This document shows, piece by piece, positions 32,295 to 43,986 of a stretch of DNA of 64,000 nucleotides (within the stretch, counting starts at the first letter, position 1; every line of letters starts with the position of its first letter). The DNA comes from Volvox africanus (Eukaryota > Chlorophyta > Chlorophyceae > Chlamydomonadales > Volvocaceae). The position numbers were made by a program, and so were the translations under genes. The stretch spans positions 763,501 to 827,500 of the forward strand of contig BSDZ01000112.1 of the NCBI GenBank assembly GCA_030268105.1, written 5' to 3'. The notes under the pieces were generated by a model. It was not told where the DNA came from and did not search any database. It worked only from the letters and a program-made list of their open reading frames with translations.

Positions 32295-33424
32295 CTGTGA
32301 TGAGAAACTGCCTTTTCATGTTAGATGAATGAAGCTCCATCATTCGATCGAATATCCCCCGGTAGCAGTGACGGACAAGGAGAGAACTGCCCCAACACAT
32401 TGAGCCAAGCAGGTAAACATTGCTCGGAAGGGTGAGGAAGCTGCCTGCTACGATAGGAGGAAGCCCTAGGAGGGCCTGCCAGAAGAGCTGAAACTCTCGA
32501 GGAGCTGGCTGGCGTGAAGATGATGCGCCGCCACCTGCTGGCAGTCAACATGGCAGGGACATTTATTTTAATCTGTGCCACACTAAAATTAGCTAGCCAA
32601 GCTGGCTAGATTTGCACGTAGGGATGGGGTCAAATGATACATCACTACAACTGCCACTCAAGGGCCCACCTCCAATTCTGAAGTGAATGGATGCAAATGG
32701 GTGCAATATGGTGTACTGCATGCCATGCTAGCTGCAGCCACAACTAGCAAATAGCAGAAGCTGCCATGGCTTCCACAATAGAAATGTACGGGTTTAAATG
32801 CTCATTTCACACATGCGCCGTTTCCAAGCGGGCGCATACACAGGTTAAATGGCTTAATTTGCATGTATACAAGTTCAAAACGACATCCACAATTTCAATA
32901 TAAATCATATATCCATATATATTATCATGCAGTTACATACATCTTTGGAGTACGGCCGTGCGACATGCACTTACGCAGCATAATATGCTTTGCTGAACTA
33001 TGAAGAATCACTGAGAGGCCCCAATTTTGACACACAGCAGGCATTAAAACACAGTCCACTGATTAAGAGCAAGCCAAGCCAAGGCTGTGCATGTGCAAGG
33101 AGCATGACGTATTCAGTTGCACAGGCCTAAGGGGTTTATGTGCATGTATGCAAACGCCAACTATCAGTTGCCTTCGCTTTTCTTTGGGCAATGCGCGCAT
33201 GCGTGGCAGCGCTTGGGTCACACACGCGGTCAGGGGGTTTTGTTGCGGTGGGGCTTTGACCTAAAACCCTAAAACCCAAAGCTTGCTTCCAGGCGTCTGA
33301 GAGCATCAAAAGCAGATATGAGCCCGAAAGCTTATTTTTGGTTTTTTGATTCAATACAAAACCCTGCATATCTGCTGCAGCCGTCATCGTGCACGTGACA
33401 ACGCTGTTTACTTAGGGTTACTCC

Positions 33425-33524
33425 TGTAGTATCCTGGGGTATCTACGGGTAGTGTCAAAGATTGGACCACCGATGGTCATCTTCCGATCGGGCCTTTGTA
33501 GGCCGACACAACAGAGGTACAACA
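33425..33524. repeat. Solo terminal repeat of the TRIM family
   Basis: 100 bp, beginning TGTAGTATCCTGGGG and ending GGTACAACA, clearly the same family as the terminal repeats at 30508 and 30803. It is flanked by a perfect target duplication ACTCC (33420-33424, 33525-33529), so it is a solo repeat left by recombination between the two ends of a complete TRIM. A shorter, weaker match (CTACGGGTAGTGTC) lies near 34296. Confidence 0.85.
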
Positions 33525-35483
33525 ACTCCAGGCTAGCTGCTGCGAGTATATGCATTTTAGTATTGGAATGCTTTAAATCTGTATGAGCTTGCTTATTTGT
33601 TCGATCATGCCAAAACCCGAAGTATAATCAGGTTATTAAGTATAAGATTTAGGGGTTAGTCCATGCAATAATGTAGCTAACTTGCAGGGCTAAGATCAAC
33701 GTATTACTCTCAACTAACGTAAACTTACCCAAAACTCATAATGCACTTCGTTCCGTATGTAGCATAGGTTTTGTAATTTTGTAAGGTAGTCCGCAATGAG
33801 CAACACAAAAACGTTGGCTTGTCAATTGCATGCCGAAAAGGGCCCTCCCAGATCCTAGAAACCCGTCGCTCAGGGACTTACTGCCGGCTTGCACACTGCT
33901 CAAAACAGCACCAGCCTGCTTACCTGTAGGAGCACCATTCGCACAAGCAAATCAGCATATGCAGTTACTTTGGAGTGCTGCTGTTTAATCTACGTCTTTG
34001 GAGTGCTGCTGTATGTGCATCACGCACGCATGTGTGCAGCGCAATATGTAGGGTTTGCCGAACCATGAGGGGATTTCCATGCTAGGAAGCCGCGTTATAA
34101 TACACACAAGATGTAAAACGATACCCACGCACGGACTCGCAGCTTGAGCCCGTACCGCAACAGGTCACACATGCATCAGATGTATGGTCGCAGCACGACA
34201 GCATGCACTGCACAACGATCCCTCCATCGTCCAGCTGCCAGTGGCATCCTATTGCCCGTGCGTCGATGCCCGCCATGGAAAGATCATCTTGGAATGTCTA
34301 CGGGTAGTGTCCAGGCACCTTAATTTGAAGCAGCCAAGGGTAAGCGATACACTGCCATTACCAAATCTGCTCTGGTCACTGATTATGACCTTGAAACATG
34401 TCACGTTTTGCTACCCGTTTTGCGATAACTTTTGCGATAACTAATTTCGAGGTCGCGAGGTTGGTCACAGAGAGTCAACAAGCAAACAGTACTATGTATA
34501 GCAGCTCATTGAGGCATGCATGCTCTTGACCTAGGAGTTGTTGGACCGTACTAGGGACAAGACGCCTCAGTGTGAGGCACATGGCCGCCTCCAGACGTCT
34601 GACAGCACACATCAAGTAAATTATGCATGGTGAACTACGAGCACCGTGCTCCCCATGACTGGTTGACTCACCCGCAGTGGTCCTCGTGCTGCTTGGACCA
34701 GATGCAATGTCTGTACGAATGGTGTACCGCAGGGGCCACAAAAGATGCATGATAAGTCAGTTGATTGTTATTACATACATTGCTGGTGAGAAAATGTGTA
34801 GTCTATGTGTCAGAAAAAGGAAAGCGACCCCCTTCCGGGGAATTACTTCTTTCTTCCTTCTCAATGTCTTTATACACGTATCACTCATCTCACCACTACG
34901 TAATGGGTGTTGATAGACGAGGACCAGGAGGAGTGCAATCTGTAAACTGTAACCGGTTCCCATCCCCACGAAATACCAATAACTGTAATGGGGGTTAGTT
35001 AAACATGTCGTCAGGGTAGTTGTAGTGGGTGTTTGGGTTGGTGGGATCGTCAAGGCCTTGTAGAAACGGAACGAAGCAGTGCCATGCAGGTTCCCTGAGC
35101 TCCTAGCGATAGTGAAAGGCCTAAACCAGAAGAATCAAACCAGATCCATGAGGCGTATGGGTTTGCCTAAGGCGTACGGTTTTTGGGTGATGGTCATCCA
35201 CAACCGAAGCCTGCAGGCCACACCTTTGCTGGTCATCACTGCACAAAAACTTTGTTTTCACACCCTTCAAGATAGGACCCAGTCGCGCAGGGAACAACCC
35301 CTCAATGCTAGTCCCGTCTCTAGCCATGTATGCCAGAAAGCTTGTTCGTCACGACAGTCGCTTATGGAAAGTCAATGAACAAGCAAGCAGCGTACATCAG
35401 TTAGGCATGTTTCATGACCCAGGAGTGTAACGTACTGAGAACGGGAGATGGAAGCCTTTCAGCTGAGGCTTGTAAGGAAGCAA

Positions 35484-35541
35484 CCTTGATTGTGCCTCAC
35501 GTACAGCGCGGTGTATGTATATGTGTGAGGCACAATCAAGG
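35484..35541. repeat. 17-bp perfect inverted repeat (hairpin)
   Basis: Arms CCTTGATTGTGCCTCAC (35484-35500) and GTGAGGCACAATCAAGG (35525-35541) with a 24-nt loop. Possible small-RNA hairpin, or the tip of an inverted-repeat element; no coding context. Confidence 0.7.
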
Positions 35542-36029
35542 CAGGTGGCTTCCAAACATCTGACAGATAACATCAAGCAAACCTAGCCTTAAACGGACAT
35601 AGCCAATTTTGACTCCTTCACGTTTACCGCTGCACATCAGCAGCAGTGAGTATATGCACATGACACACGGAAAGTGCTGACTGGCGTGGCGGCCTCCGGG
35701 CTGATCGATTCCCGACCCCGTTCTCGTTGATGCCCAATACAGGAACCTGGAAACCCACATTTTCGCTCAAAAACTCGCCTGGCAACCCTTGGTTCGACCA
35801 CCAAACAGGCACCAAATAAATGACCCCCGCCCCCTACCGGAAAGCCTCTTCGTCACGAAAGCTTTCTCCGCCGGTGAGTCGATATAGGCCTTCCACCCAT
35901 GGCGCAACCTCTGGACAAAAGGAACGGGCGTGGAGAAAGGCAGGGCATGATGACCGAAAACGCAAAACCAGCATCGCATACTGCCGGTCCACTTGAACTT
36001 TCAAACAGAAATGTCTTGGTCCCACCAAT

Positions 36030-38171
36030 TCAAATAATTTTTACAAGTGTATATTTTGTGAAGGATACGCGCAGACATTGTCTGAAAGGTCCGTCCTCCC
36101 CGTGCCTCTCGTGAATTACCAAGAAGGCATCAGCATCAAGATCCGACAATGTTGCCATAAGATCTATGGCCGAACTCAAATCATCTGCGTAGAGCTTTGC
36201 TAGACGCTGACAGGCCGCATCGAGGTCCGTCAGCGCCATTTCAAGCCGAACAAAGCGATGCGTGCGGCGGCAGCAGGAATACCCCAAGACGAAATTGATC
36301 TAACTGCTAAGTTTATTAAAGTTAAAAGATGAGAGGTAGAAAGGTAGAAATTAGCAGTTAGGTCTCCCGGTCAAGTGTCGGGCTATACGTGGGACAATAC
36401 GATACGCTGTCTAACGTCTTTGGCCATACATTAAACAACTTTAATATGAGTTGTGATGTGTAATTAAGATGAACATCTTGATATGTAAGGTTTCATCAGC
36501 ATCACCACATGGATGCATGGCACGTCATGCACGGGCGTCAACTCTGCGCATGTCCATAGGACGGGCGTCATGATTAAGTACATCACGCGGGTTATCGTAT
36601 GAATATTTCCTGTCTGTCCTCCCTACGAGCTGTACACTTAAGCAGCCTCTACTCTACACACCCAAGTATGACTAACCTCCCTGCATCCAAGCCATCAACA
36701 GTTAATGCTCACTGTACAGTATACGCGCGCGCATTGTTTCGCACTCTCCGGACGACACCTTCCGTCATCACGACGGGCAAACAAAAACGTACTCACCACA
36801 TGCAACTGGGTTACCGAATGCCTCTTCACAGCCCGTCATTGCAGGCAGCTCTTCGCCGCACGTCACCATGATACCTCCGGGTGTGAACCACTCGCAGTAT
36901 GTTTCACGTCTGGTTTCACTATACGCACAATATAGTGAATACGTGCAAACCGCCATAGTGCGCCGGCGATGCACTTTCATCTGGAGCAACAATGGCAGCA
37001 TCTGGACCCATTGCAGCATCCGCGAAGAGGAGCCCCTGAACCTCGCTCAGACATTCCTCCACCAACCGACCGCTGACACGCACGCCTCCCTCGCCACCTG
37101 CTCGTTCCAGTGCCAAAGCCCACGCCCTTATTTGTAAATCTGGATGGAATTCCACCAGAGGCCGCACCTGCCCCGTAGCCTACCCTCGGCAATATCCAGT
37201 AACGCTAGGCTAGCCTCTGCGAAAAATCCTGCTGCCGTCATGGCCACACGTTGCTCTGCAGCAGCCAGCGCGTTGCGTCCGCTCTGACCGGGCCCACCCA
37301 CCGATGAAGCTCTGCAAACCCCCCCCCCAACATACCGCTGAGGAGCTGGTTAGATGTAAATCAAGAACTTAATCAAGAACATACTTACTGCCGTGCTCAC
37401 GGCAGCGGATGACAAGCTGCCTGGGAATACCGGATGCAATGCATGTTTGCAGCTCTTCATGCGCTTGGTCTCGTCGCACAGGCAGCAATCCGCAATCAAG
37501 TGCTCCTTGAAGCACCTGTGTGTGGGGCAACACACCCACCCGTGGGTACATCGTGGTCATCGGTGTTGTAGTCTCCGACCTCCCGCATATCCAGCTCGTC
37601 CTCGGTATTCCCTGCTGCTGCAGCTGCTGCGTCTCGTCCATCTCCGTATCATCCTCTCGCCGAACGACGTCCAGTCCCTCGCCCGCCATTTCGGCAGCGG
37701 CCGCACCGTGATCAGTGACGCCCGTATTGCGGCCGCTACTGCCGACGCGGTCACAGCCTCGTCGCCGCCCAAGACACGAAGCCGCTCTGGCTCGGGGACG
37801 AGGAAAGGGCAGAGTCGCACGCCACGACGAAGAGCTCGGGCAGCCAGCTGAAGTGGCCCACACCGCTGCGAGCAAGGAGGCGCAGTGTCTGCATCCGACT
37901 GGTGTGGCCGGCCTTGTGCAGAAGGACATCCGAGTCGTCCGTATTGTCTGAGGCCGTTTCCAGAGTTGGCAAAATCCCGCATGCGGCGCCATAGGGACCA
38001 TGACCTACACATACAGCGATTTGGCAAGTCCACGACGCAGTAGCTCGTCCCACATTTTATGCACCGAATCAACCTCGACCACACCGCCGCACATGCCGTA
38101 CATGCAGTACCTTCCTTCTTGGAGCACCACGTCAAGGCGCGGCGTGGCCGCACTGGCGTCCTCACACTAGG
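36030..38171 (-). CDS. Putative uncharacterised minus-strand gene, exon pieces only
   Basis: Several short stretches read as protein-coding on the minus strand, but I cannot join them with confidence. About 38171-38009 begins after a TAG acceptor and includes GRYCMYGMCGGVVEVDSVHK. About 37980-37760 includes SRMQTLRLLARSGVGHFSW. About 37290-37185 includes AEQRVAMTAAGFFAEASLAL. About 37167-36940 includes RLVEECLSEVQGLLF. About 36260-36045 includes DLDAACQRLAKLYADDLSS, followed by DADAFLVIHERHG. The pieces are Ala/Leu-rich and could be helical repeats. Frames change between pieces in ways that need introns I cannot place, so more than one gene is possible. I recognise no family. Confidence 0.35.
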
Positions 38172-38864
38172 ATGGGTACATTGCTGACGCTGTACTCGCC
38201 TAAAACCTCCAACCCCTGATACATACCATTAGGAAGGGCAGGAAGGGCGTCTCCGAAAAAGGGACGTGAGAGAGGATATAAAATATTCTGCAAAAGGATC
38301 CAGTGGCGGTTACATAACGCCTGGTTTGTATTAAGGCATCGGGCCTGGGCGGAATGCACGAACGACGTGGGCGGGTCAATGGGACAAAACAAGCGGTGCA
38401 GGCCGGCTAAACCCCATGATACGCCGGGAGAGCATTTTGCATGGAATTATAAGGGGGGGGGTCACAGGGTGGCGGGCGAGGTACAGGCCATGCACGCGCT
38501 CCAACTAATCGAGCCGCCCAGAAGGTTCTGTCTTTAGAAACTGTAGCAGCAGTGTAAGAGCGTGGATTCCGCTCCAGCACCATACTCTTGCCTAGTCCAT
38601 ATGACACAGCCATTCGCCCCTGGTATCCGCTATCTTGCACCGCTGTTGCATTTTAAGCGCGAATTGCTAAGATACCTTTGGGCAAAGTCCCGTGTTACAA
38701 GAACCACAAGTCCGTGCGTGACACCATTAGCAGGGCAAATTGCCTCAGTCCAGAGCACGGGGGGTTGTATTGACATGTGTTTGTCCTCCAGAGTGCACCA
38801 GTCCTCGATAAAATACGTGCAAACTGGCCGGCCAGGTGCTGATGAACTGCGACTGTGGACGGTA

Positions 38865-39676
38865 GTCAAGCCTCTTTGCCGAGAACTGCTTCCAAGCTCT
38901 GCGTTGTGCCGACAAGACATCATGCGTCTTTGGCCGTCGACGCGCCGAGGAGCTGATCCGAATCTTCATTTTTCAACTGCAAAACGAGATCGACACCGAA
39001 TGGTCAGTTCCGCCTACCAACCGCGGATTGCCACGTGGAGAGGCCAAGACGTTCGACCCAGGGGTTAGGACGGAAGTTTCTGAGGGACAGGTAGGTCTAG
39101 CAAGGATCAGGCATATTATGTAGCTAATCGTCTCTTACGCACCGGCAGGCCGAGGGAGCTGAGGCGATCGGGGCCATCATGGACTACTACTACCCTGACG
39201 ATAACGGCATCAACTTGGCAATACCCATGGGCGTCGCCAAGGTGGATAACTGTGTCGTCTTATTTTCCGGAAACGCTGATAACGGATCTCGATGCAGACC
39301 ATTGTTGTGGAGAACGGTAGAGATTCTGGTGGGGTTCTGGGGAGGATACGGGGTTCGGGATCCGACATTGTATGGCATTCTTTGGCGGGCATGCAACAAC
39401 CGTCGGGAGTGTCTGGGCGGCTGCGTTCCGGAAACAATAACATCCTGATGGCTTTGTCTCATTTCGTTTCCGTTCATGTTCAAAGTAAGGCTCAACTGCC
39501 ACATGTTATCATTTTACCCGCCTCAAGCGCAGCAGATCTTGACGATGGACATTGGGCCCGTCACCGGTGGCACTCCACGGCCTGGCAGTGTACGGCACTA
39601 CGTCCCCATTCCGGTCCGCAGCGTGCCGTACGGCACGGGTCGAGCTAAAAGATACAAGTGCGCAGTAATTTCCTAA
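38865..39676 (+). CDS. Putative uncharacterised plus-strand gene, last three exons
   Basis: Three exons with matching phase-0 junctions: about 38865-39090 (donor GTAGGT), 39149-39241 (acceptor ACCGGCAG, donor GTGGAT) and 39533-39676 (acceptor AAGCGCAG), ending in TAA. The first contains RRRAEELIRIFIFQLQNEI, the second DYYYPDDNGINLAIPMG, the third GSVRHYVPIPVRSVPYG. Further exons must lie upstream, where 38562-38864 is open in places but not assignable; extra exons between 39241 and 39533 are also possible. The phase agreement over three exons supports a real gene. I do not recognise the family and assign no function. Confidence 0.5.
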
Positions 39677-40043
39677 ACATTCCCGCTGCTGTACGACATG
39701 CCAGGCATTTTCTGCCAGGCATTCAGCGTCAACGTCTCACAAATGGGGGAATTCGGCTTAAATATTTTGTGATTCATGCACACAAGGGACTCAGCTCTGC
39801 TCGAAACTGCATATCCGAAGATATAACAATTTACAGCTATGCGCGAGGCACGGTGTACGATTTGAAATCTTGACGGCATGGTGTGCAATACCATGCTGTC
39901 AAGATTCCACACGGATCGATAGGTGCATACATAGATAGCGGTTTCTTGCCGGTGATGTTACCATCACCCACATGCCACACGCTGCCGGATGTGCAGTCAG
40001 TTTGCAGACTCCGGCCGGAAGGATGACAGAATTATTTCGATCG

Positions 40044-40954
40044 CATTACGATTCCTGCTCGTGAAGGTGCCGCAGACAGCACGACTGACGATGATGACAC
40101 TTTGACAAAGGGCAAGAAACGGAGTGTTCGCCATGGCCGGATGACCCGTCTCCTGGCCGCCCTTGTGGAGCTGCGGGCTGATCAATGGATTCATTGCCCG
40201 ACAGCCACGGGACCGTGTCAACGGCCTTTCCTCGTCGACATCGGAGGTGTTTAAAGAGGCGCTGAGCATGCTCACCAGCGCTCACCAGTGTCGACCAGGA
40301 CCACCTATCAGACGGTGACTGCGTCGCAGTTCTGGAGGCCGAGCGGGGCCGTTCCGTGGTACGGGTGGGATTTGTGGAGCGGCTGCTGGCACCACAAAGC
40401 CGCACCAAGGCCATGCAGGCGCTCCGGCGCATCCGGCGGTTGGACATCAACGACCCCAATAGCCGTTTGCGCCTGCGGCTGCGTTCCCCGGCATACAACG
40501 GTACATTTGAAGCATGCGTGGCTCTATATATCGGTGTCAAGGCCAGGTCGTAAGCACCTATTACAATCTGGGCGGTTTATCAGGTCTTCAATGCACCTCG
40601 GCTCCTAGCTGTGAGTCACATCCATGCATGCATGGATGGATGTGGTTAGCCGCAATTGTGCCTCGTGCTCTACAGCTTTCCACATGCACGATTGATACCG
40701 CCACAGTGTAGGTATCGCCTTTTCCGGAATCTAGAACGTGCTATGTACGTTCCTTTTAGTTCCGTGGTTGACTTGCTTGTGTCCTTCTTGCTTTTCCACA
40801 ATGCAGACGAAAACGGGCGGTTGCAGTACCTTATGCCCCATGCGTTGGCACAGTGCGCGAACGCATTGTGGAAGACGAGAAACATCGTGTGCAGTTGGTG
40901 CACCCGAAGCCTTGGCGAGTCATTCACGAGGATGATGAAAAGGCAGGCGCGTAA
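40044..40954 (+). CDS. Putative uncharacterised plus-strand gene, C-terminal exons
   Basis: An exon of about 40272-40546 (with RVGFVERLLAPQSRTKAMQA and SPAYNGTFEACVALYIGVK) ends in phase 2 at a GTCGTA donor. It joins exon 40807-40954 (acceptor AATGCAG, with PYAPCVGTVRERIVEDEKH) to a TAA stop. A preceding open stretch, about 40044-40249, is Lys/Arg and Asp rich (DSTTDDDDTLTKGKKR). It could join in phase 1, but only across a very short 22-nt gap, so that join is doubtful. The product is basic and Arg-rich. No family is recognised. Confidence 0.45.
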
Positions 40955-42678
40955 CTGCAATATCTTTAGGCCAGCCAAATGCATGACAGAGAAATATCAT
41001 CTTAACTCAAGTGATCTGTGGTTCGCATACATGCACAGGCACTTCGAGGGAATTGTGCGGGCCACAGGTTGGTTTTGGATGAAAAAGGCGTCCGTCGGGG
41101 ACGAGGAGGGGCACCAGCGGCTACGGTTATTGTGACGGGCACGGTGTATGACAATGGGACTGGCATGGCACTCTCTGCACCTAAACCGGCACAGCCCCGC
41201 CAGCGCAAGCTTGAGATGCGGGTCGACCCTGCGCCCCGCTGCGACGTGCTGCCGCATAGGGGCAGTAGACTTAGTCAGGCAGCAAAGTGCATCACTCGAA
41301 AAAGGCGCCAGGAGAGGGTTAAGGCCGATGGATGGGCAGATCGGGTTGGGCCTCATCAATTTGTATATTGGGAAAAGGATTTGATGGGCAGTGACGTGTG
41401 CATGTGGATTTTTGACTGTCAGTGCGTGACTGGGCAATGTTAACAGGAATCGTTCCGTGGTCACTGTCATACAAATCGCTCGCATACTCTGCAATACTTT
41501 GGCGTACGTATGTAGCCGCGATATGTATATCTTCATTTGCATTACACTATCGCATGCAGCATGCGTCTCTGCATAATCAAGGTCGCCAGCATGCCTCTGC
41601 CAGCTGCCTCCAACAACAGCCCGTGCGCCGCCAGGGGGTCCGTGACGCCATTGCTGCCGGCACCGACCGCTCCTACTGCCGCGCCTGCGCCTGCTACTGC
41701 TCCTGTGGCTGCTGTGGTGGTGGCGGTGGCTGCGATGGCTGCCTGGGGTGACTGTTGCTGTTGTTGCTGATGTGGAGGCGGCGGCAGCGGCAGGGAGGTT
41801 GGTTGGTGTCGGGGCACACAGCGGCCGAGCTCGGGCTGGATGGTGAGGAGGTGATGGGCGGCCTCGCGGTCGGATTCGGAGCTGGAATAGATCGTAGGGG
41901 GAGGGCAGGGGGAGGGGAGGGGGAGGGAGGGAGTACCAACGGACACAACGGACCCGTGCGGCGGAGCACGGTGCGGTAGGGCGTGGGGGATGGTAGGAGT
42001 AGGGGAGGGGGTGTGACGAGTCGCGAGTGTGTGAGTGGCGGTTGGGTGGTTGGAAGGTTGTTTGGGTTATGAGCAAAAGGAATTAGATTACATATCAAAT
42101 ATGTACGAATGTATATGTATGTTCATGTCTCCAACCTCCAAGCCGGCTTAAAGGTAGGGCCCACCATGTTGTGATGGTTCCCGTGTATGGTAAAGAACTT
42201 TAACACCCCTGACGTATGCGACCCGGCGTGATGTACATATATTCAGCGAGAATTATCTAAGCGTACAATCACTATCCGCAATTCGTCTGCTCTCAAAGCT
42301 GGTACGTGAGTGCCGTTGTTGAATTGCACACATTTGGGTATCGGTGAACTGTGTGGCTAGCTCGAAGCATGCTTCTTTATTACGTACATATTTTCTGGGT
42401 GTGTGGATATTGCGGATTCAACCGGTTTTGTCTGTAGACGTTGGAGGCTGACTTAAGGCGTTTAAACAGGTATCCTGTTTAGATCTGTTCAGAACTCTTC
42501 CTGCGTGGCGTGTCGTACGGCACGGTAGAGCGAAACTGGTCAGAGCTGGTCAGAGTGATGCAGCTGCGTCAGGCTGCTTTTCGTGATTCCAGTTTTACTT
42601 CATCTCATCCGCTACAAAATTAGATCATGTTATTCTGTGCGCTTGCGTTGCCACTAATCGCCTCGCACCTGTACGGCA
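40955..42678. other. No supported gene; GC-rich low-complexity stretch
   Basis: 41570-42060 is rich in GCC/CAG-type triplets and purine-rich tracts (GGAGGGGGAGGG near 41915-41930). This leaves long but compositionally biased ORFs open on both strands. I see no domain or splice structure. Confidence 0.5.
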
Positions 42679-43080
42679 ATGTGTGTTTCCGTGTCACGGC
42701 AACCCTGGATTAGGATTGGGTCCCCCAAGCCAAGGTTAGGGTTACAGAATCAGTCACACAATTACGATTGCATTACAGCTCCGCGATACGGATTACGGCA
42801 CGGCCAACAGGATTGGGATTTGGACCGGGTACGAGGTTTAGGGTTACGATACTGGCCACAGGTTTAGGATGAGGACCCCTAGGGCAGGATTAGAATTGGG
42901 CCACAGCCACAGGATTGGGACTGGGATACTGCAACGGGATATGGATTACAAGCCCGCACCTAGGATGGGGATTAGACCACCACTCTGGGATGGGGAATTA
43001 GAAGTGGTCCACCACTTTTGAGATTAGAGGTTGGCTGACCAGTACACCCACCCACCCTGAATTAGAGGATTAGAGGACCC
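42679..43080 (+). repeat. Degenerate G-rich TTAGG/GGATTAGG-like repeat tract
   Basis: About 400 bp in which motifs such as GGTTAGGGTTA, GTTTAGGGTTA, AGGATTGGGA and GGATTAGA recur roughly every 20-30 bases with spacers. It resembles decayed telomere-like or other short tandem repeats; no perfect tandem array remains. Confidence 0.5.
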
Positions 43081-43986
43081 CTTTGCAACCCTCGACTTGG
43101 CCTGCGGGGTCATCAGCTGGGTATTCCAATGTTGTAATCGTCTTTGGGAGATATGATACAGCTCAGCGATAGGGGCGCTCTCTTTTGGCCCGCTAACCTG
43201 TGAGGTCAGAACGGCGAATTGGACACTACTTGCTGCGGACGACTGCTGCGGACGAACTCCAGCAGGATCGCGTTATATCGCATTTCTCGGAAGTAAATCA
43301 TGCAATTTGGTTTGTGCGAATCGTGTTTAATTGTTTTAAGACAGGCTATTCAGTGGAATTTGTGAAGCATCCTTTGGAAAAGAAGTGTTGGGTCGTAATG
43401 ATAGGTTTACAATAATAAGTTTTAGACTGGGGTTTTCAAAGGGTTTTAGCATGTTTCTAGGACATCCTAGGTTTAGGCTGGTTTAGGGTTGCATTTTTCC
43501 ATTCCAGCACGTTTCAGCTCACGGGGAAACCCAACCGCACGCAGCACATCATTTCTGATCGCATGCTTCGCAATCCTTTCAAAGTGATCTGTACAGGTAG
43601 CTATCATGGGCTTCCTCGTTTGGGAATCCTTTTTCGTCACCCCTCTGCTAAGGGGCTTTATTTGCATGATTCCCGCAGGTGATGGGAAGGGCGGCCAAGT
43701 GCGGTGAACCGCGCGCTTTTAACTGCTGGGAACTATGCGCTTTGGAAGATGATAAGTTGCCGCTTAGCCGTTTCTACAGAAATGCAAGCCGTTGGTTGTT
43801 TCATCCGCGCCGCCATGCACGACGCGCAACGTCAGGCCGCGGTAATAGCTAATTATGGGCATGGCGCCGCTCTCTCTCTTTATCTCACTCATCTGTTCCT
43901 AACTGAACTTTATTCTTGAGCATGTATTAATCCGTCTACCAGGGTTTACCTAAGGCATCGTGTGAAACAGATGCCACGCCATCCCG
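43081..43986. other. No gene recognised
   Basis: Mixed AT-richer sequence with only short ORFs on both strands. No motif, repeat or splice structure was recognised. Confidence 0.5.

Larger units (their letters stand above)
28419..32534 (-). pseudogene. Crinkler/RHS-type P-loop NTPase gene, upstream exons
   Basis: Exons inferred from GT..AG sites and protein pattern: 32295-about 32534, 30460-31073 (split by a TRIM at 30508-30925), 29989-30144, 29743-29830, 29461-29643, 28773(or 28769)-28838 and 28419-28564. The last continues at 15466. A Walker A motif GTPGIGKS spans the first junction, with FLITG at the end of the first exon. Later landmarks are TFYMPIWTDDEIEEC, then LTDAEVRELVSKWGNIP, then IFFERYAHRRLQEGG, in the order known for Crinkler/RHS NTPase-nuclease proteins. 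Such proteins couple an NTPase to a nuclease-like C-terminus; their role in free-living algae is not settled. The N-terminus is not identified. Besides the TRIM, the junction between 30460 and 30144 is out of phase with the visible splice sites, so decay is likely. Confidence 0.65.
32535..36029. other. No supported gene; repeats only
   Basis: This stretch may hold the missing N-terminal exon(s) of the NTPase gene. One candidate is an open minus-strand stretch at 33136-33387 starting MTAAADMQG, but nothing ties it to the gene. A solo TRIM repeat (33425-33524), a two-copy CCCTAAAA motif near 33265-33280, a 17-bp inverted repeat (35484-35541) and a diverged duplicated segment (34480-34640 versus 35377-35590) are visible. 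Confidence 0.5.

Noticed and set aside
40997..42076. 359-codon minus-strand ORF, Pro/Ser/Ala/Arg-rich
   Set aside because: It covers a compositionally biased stretch and overlaps the plus-strand low-complexity region. It shows no domain, and its open length is explained by base composition.
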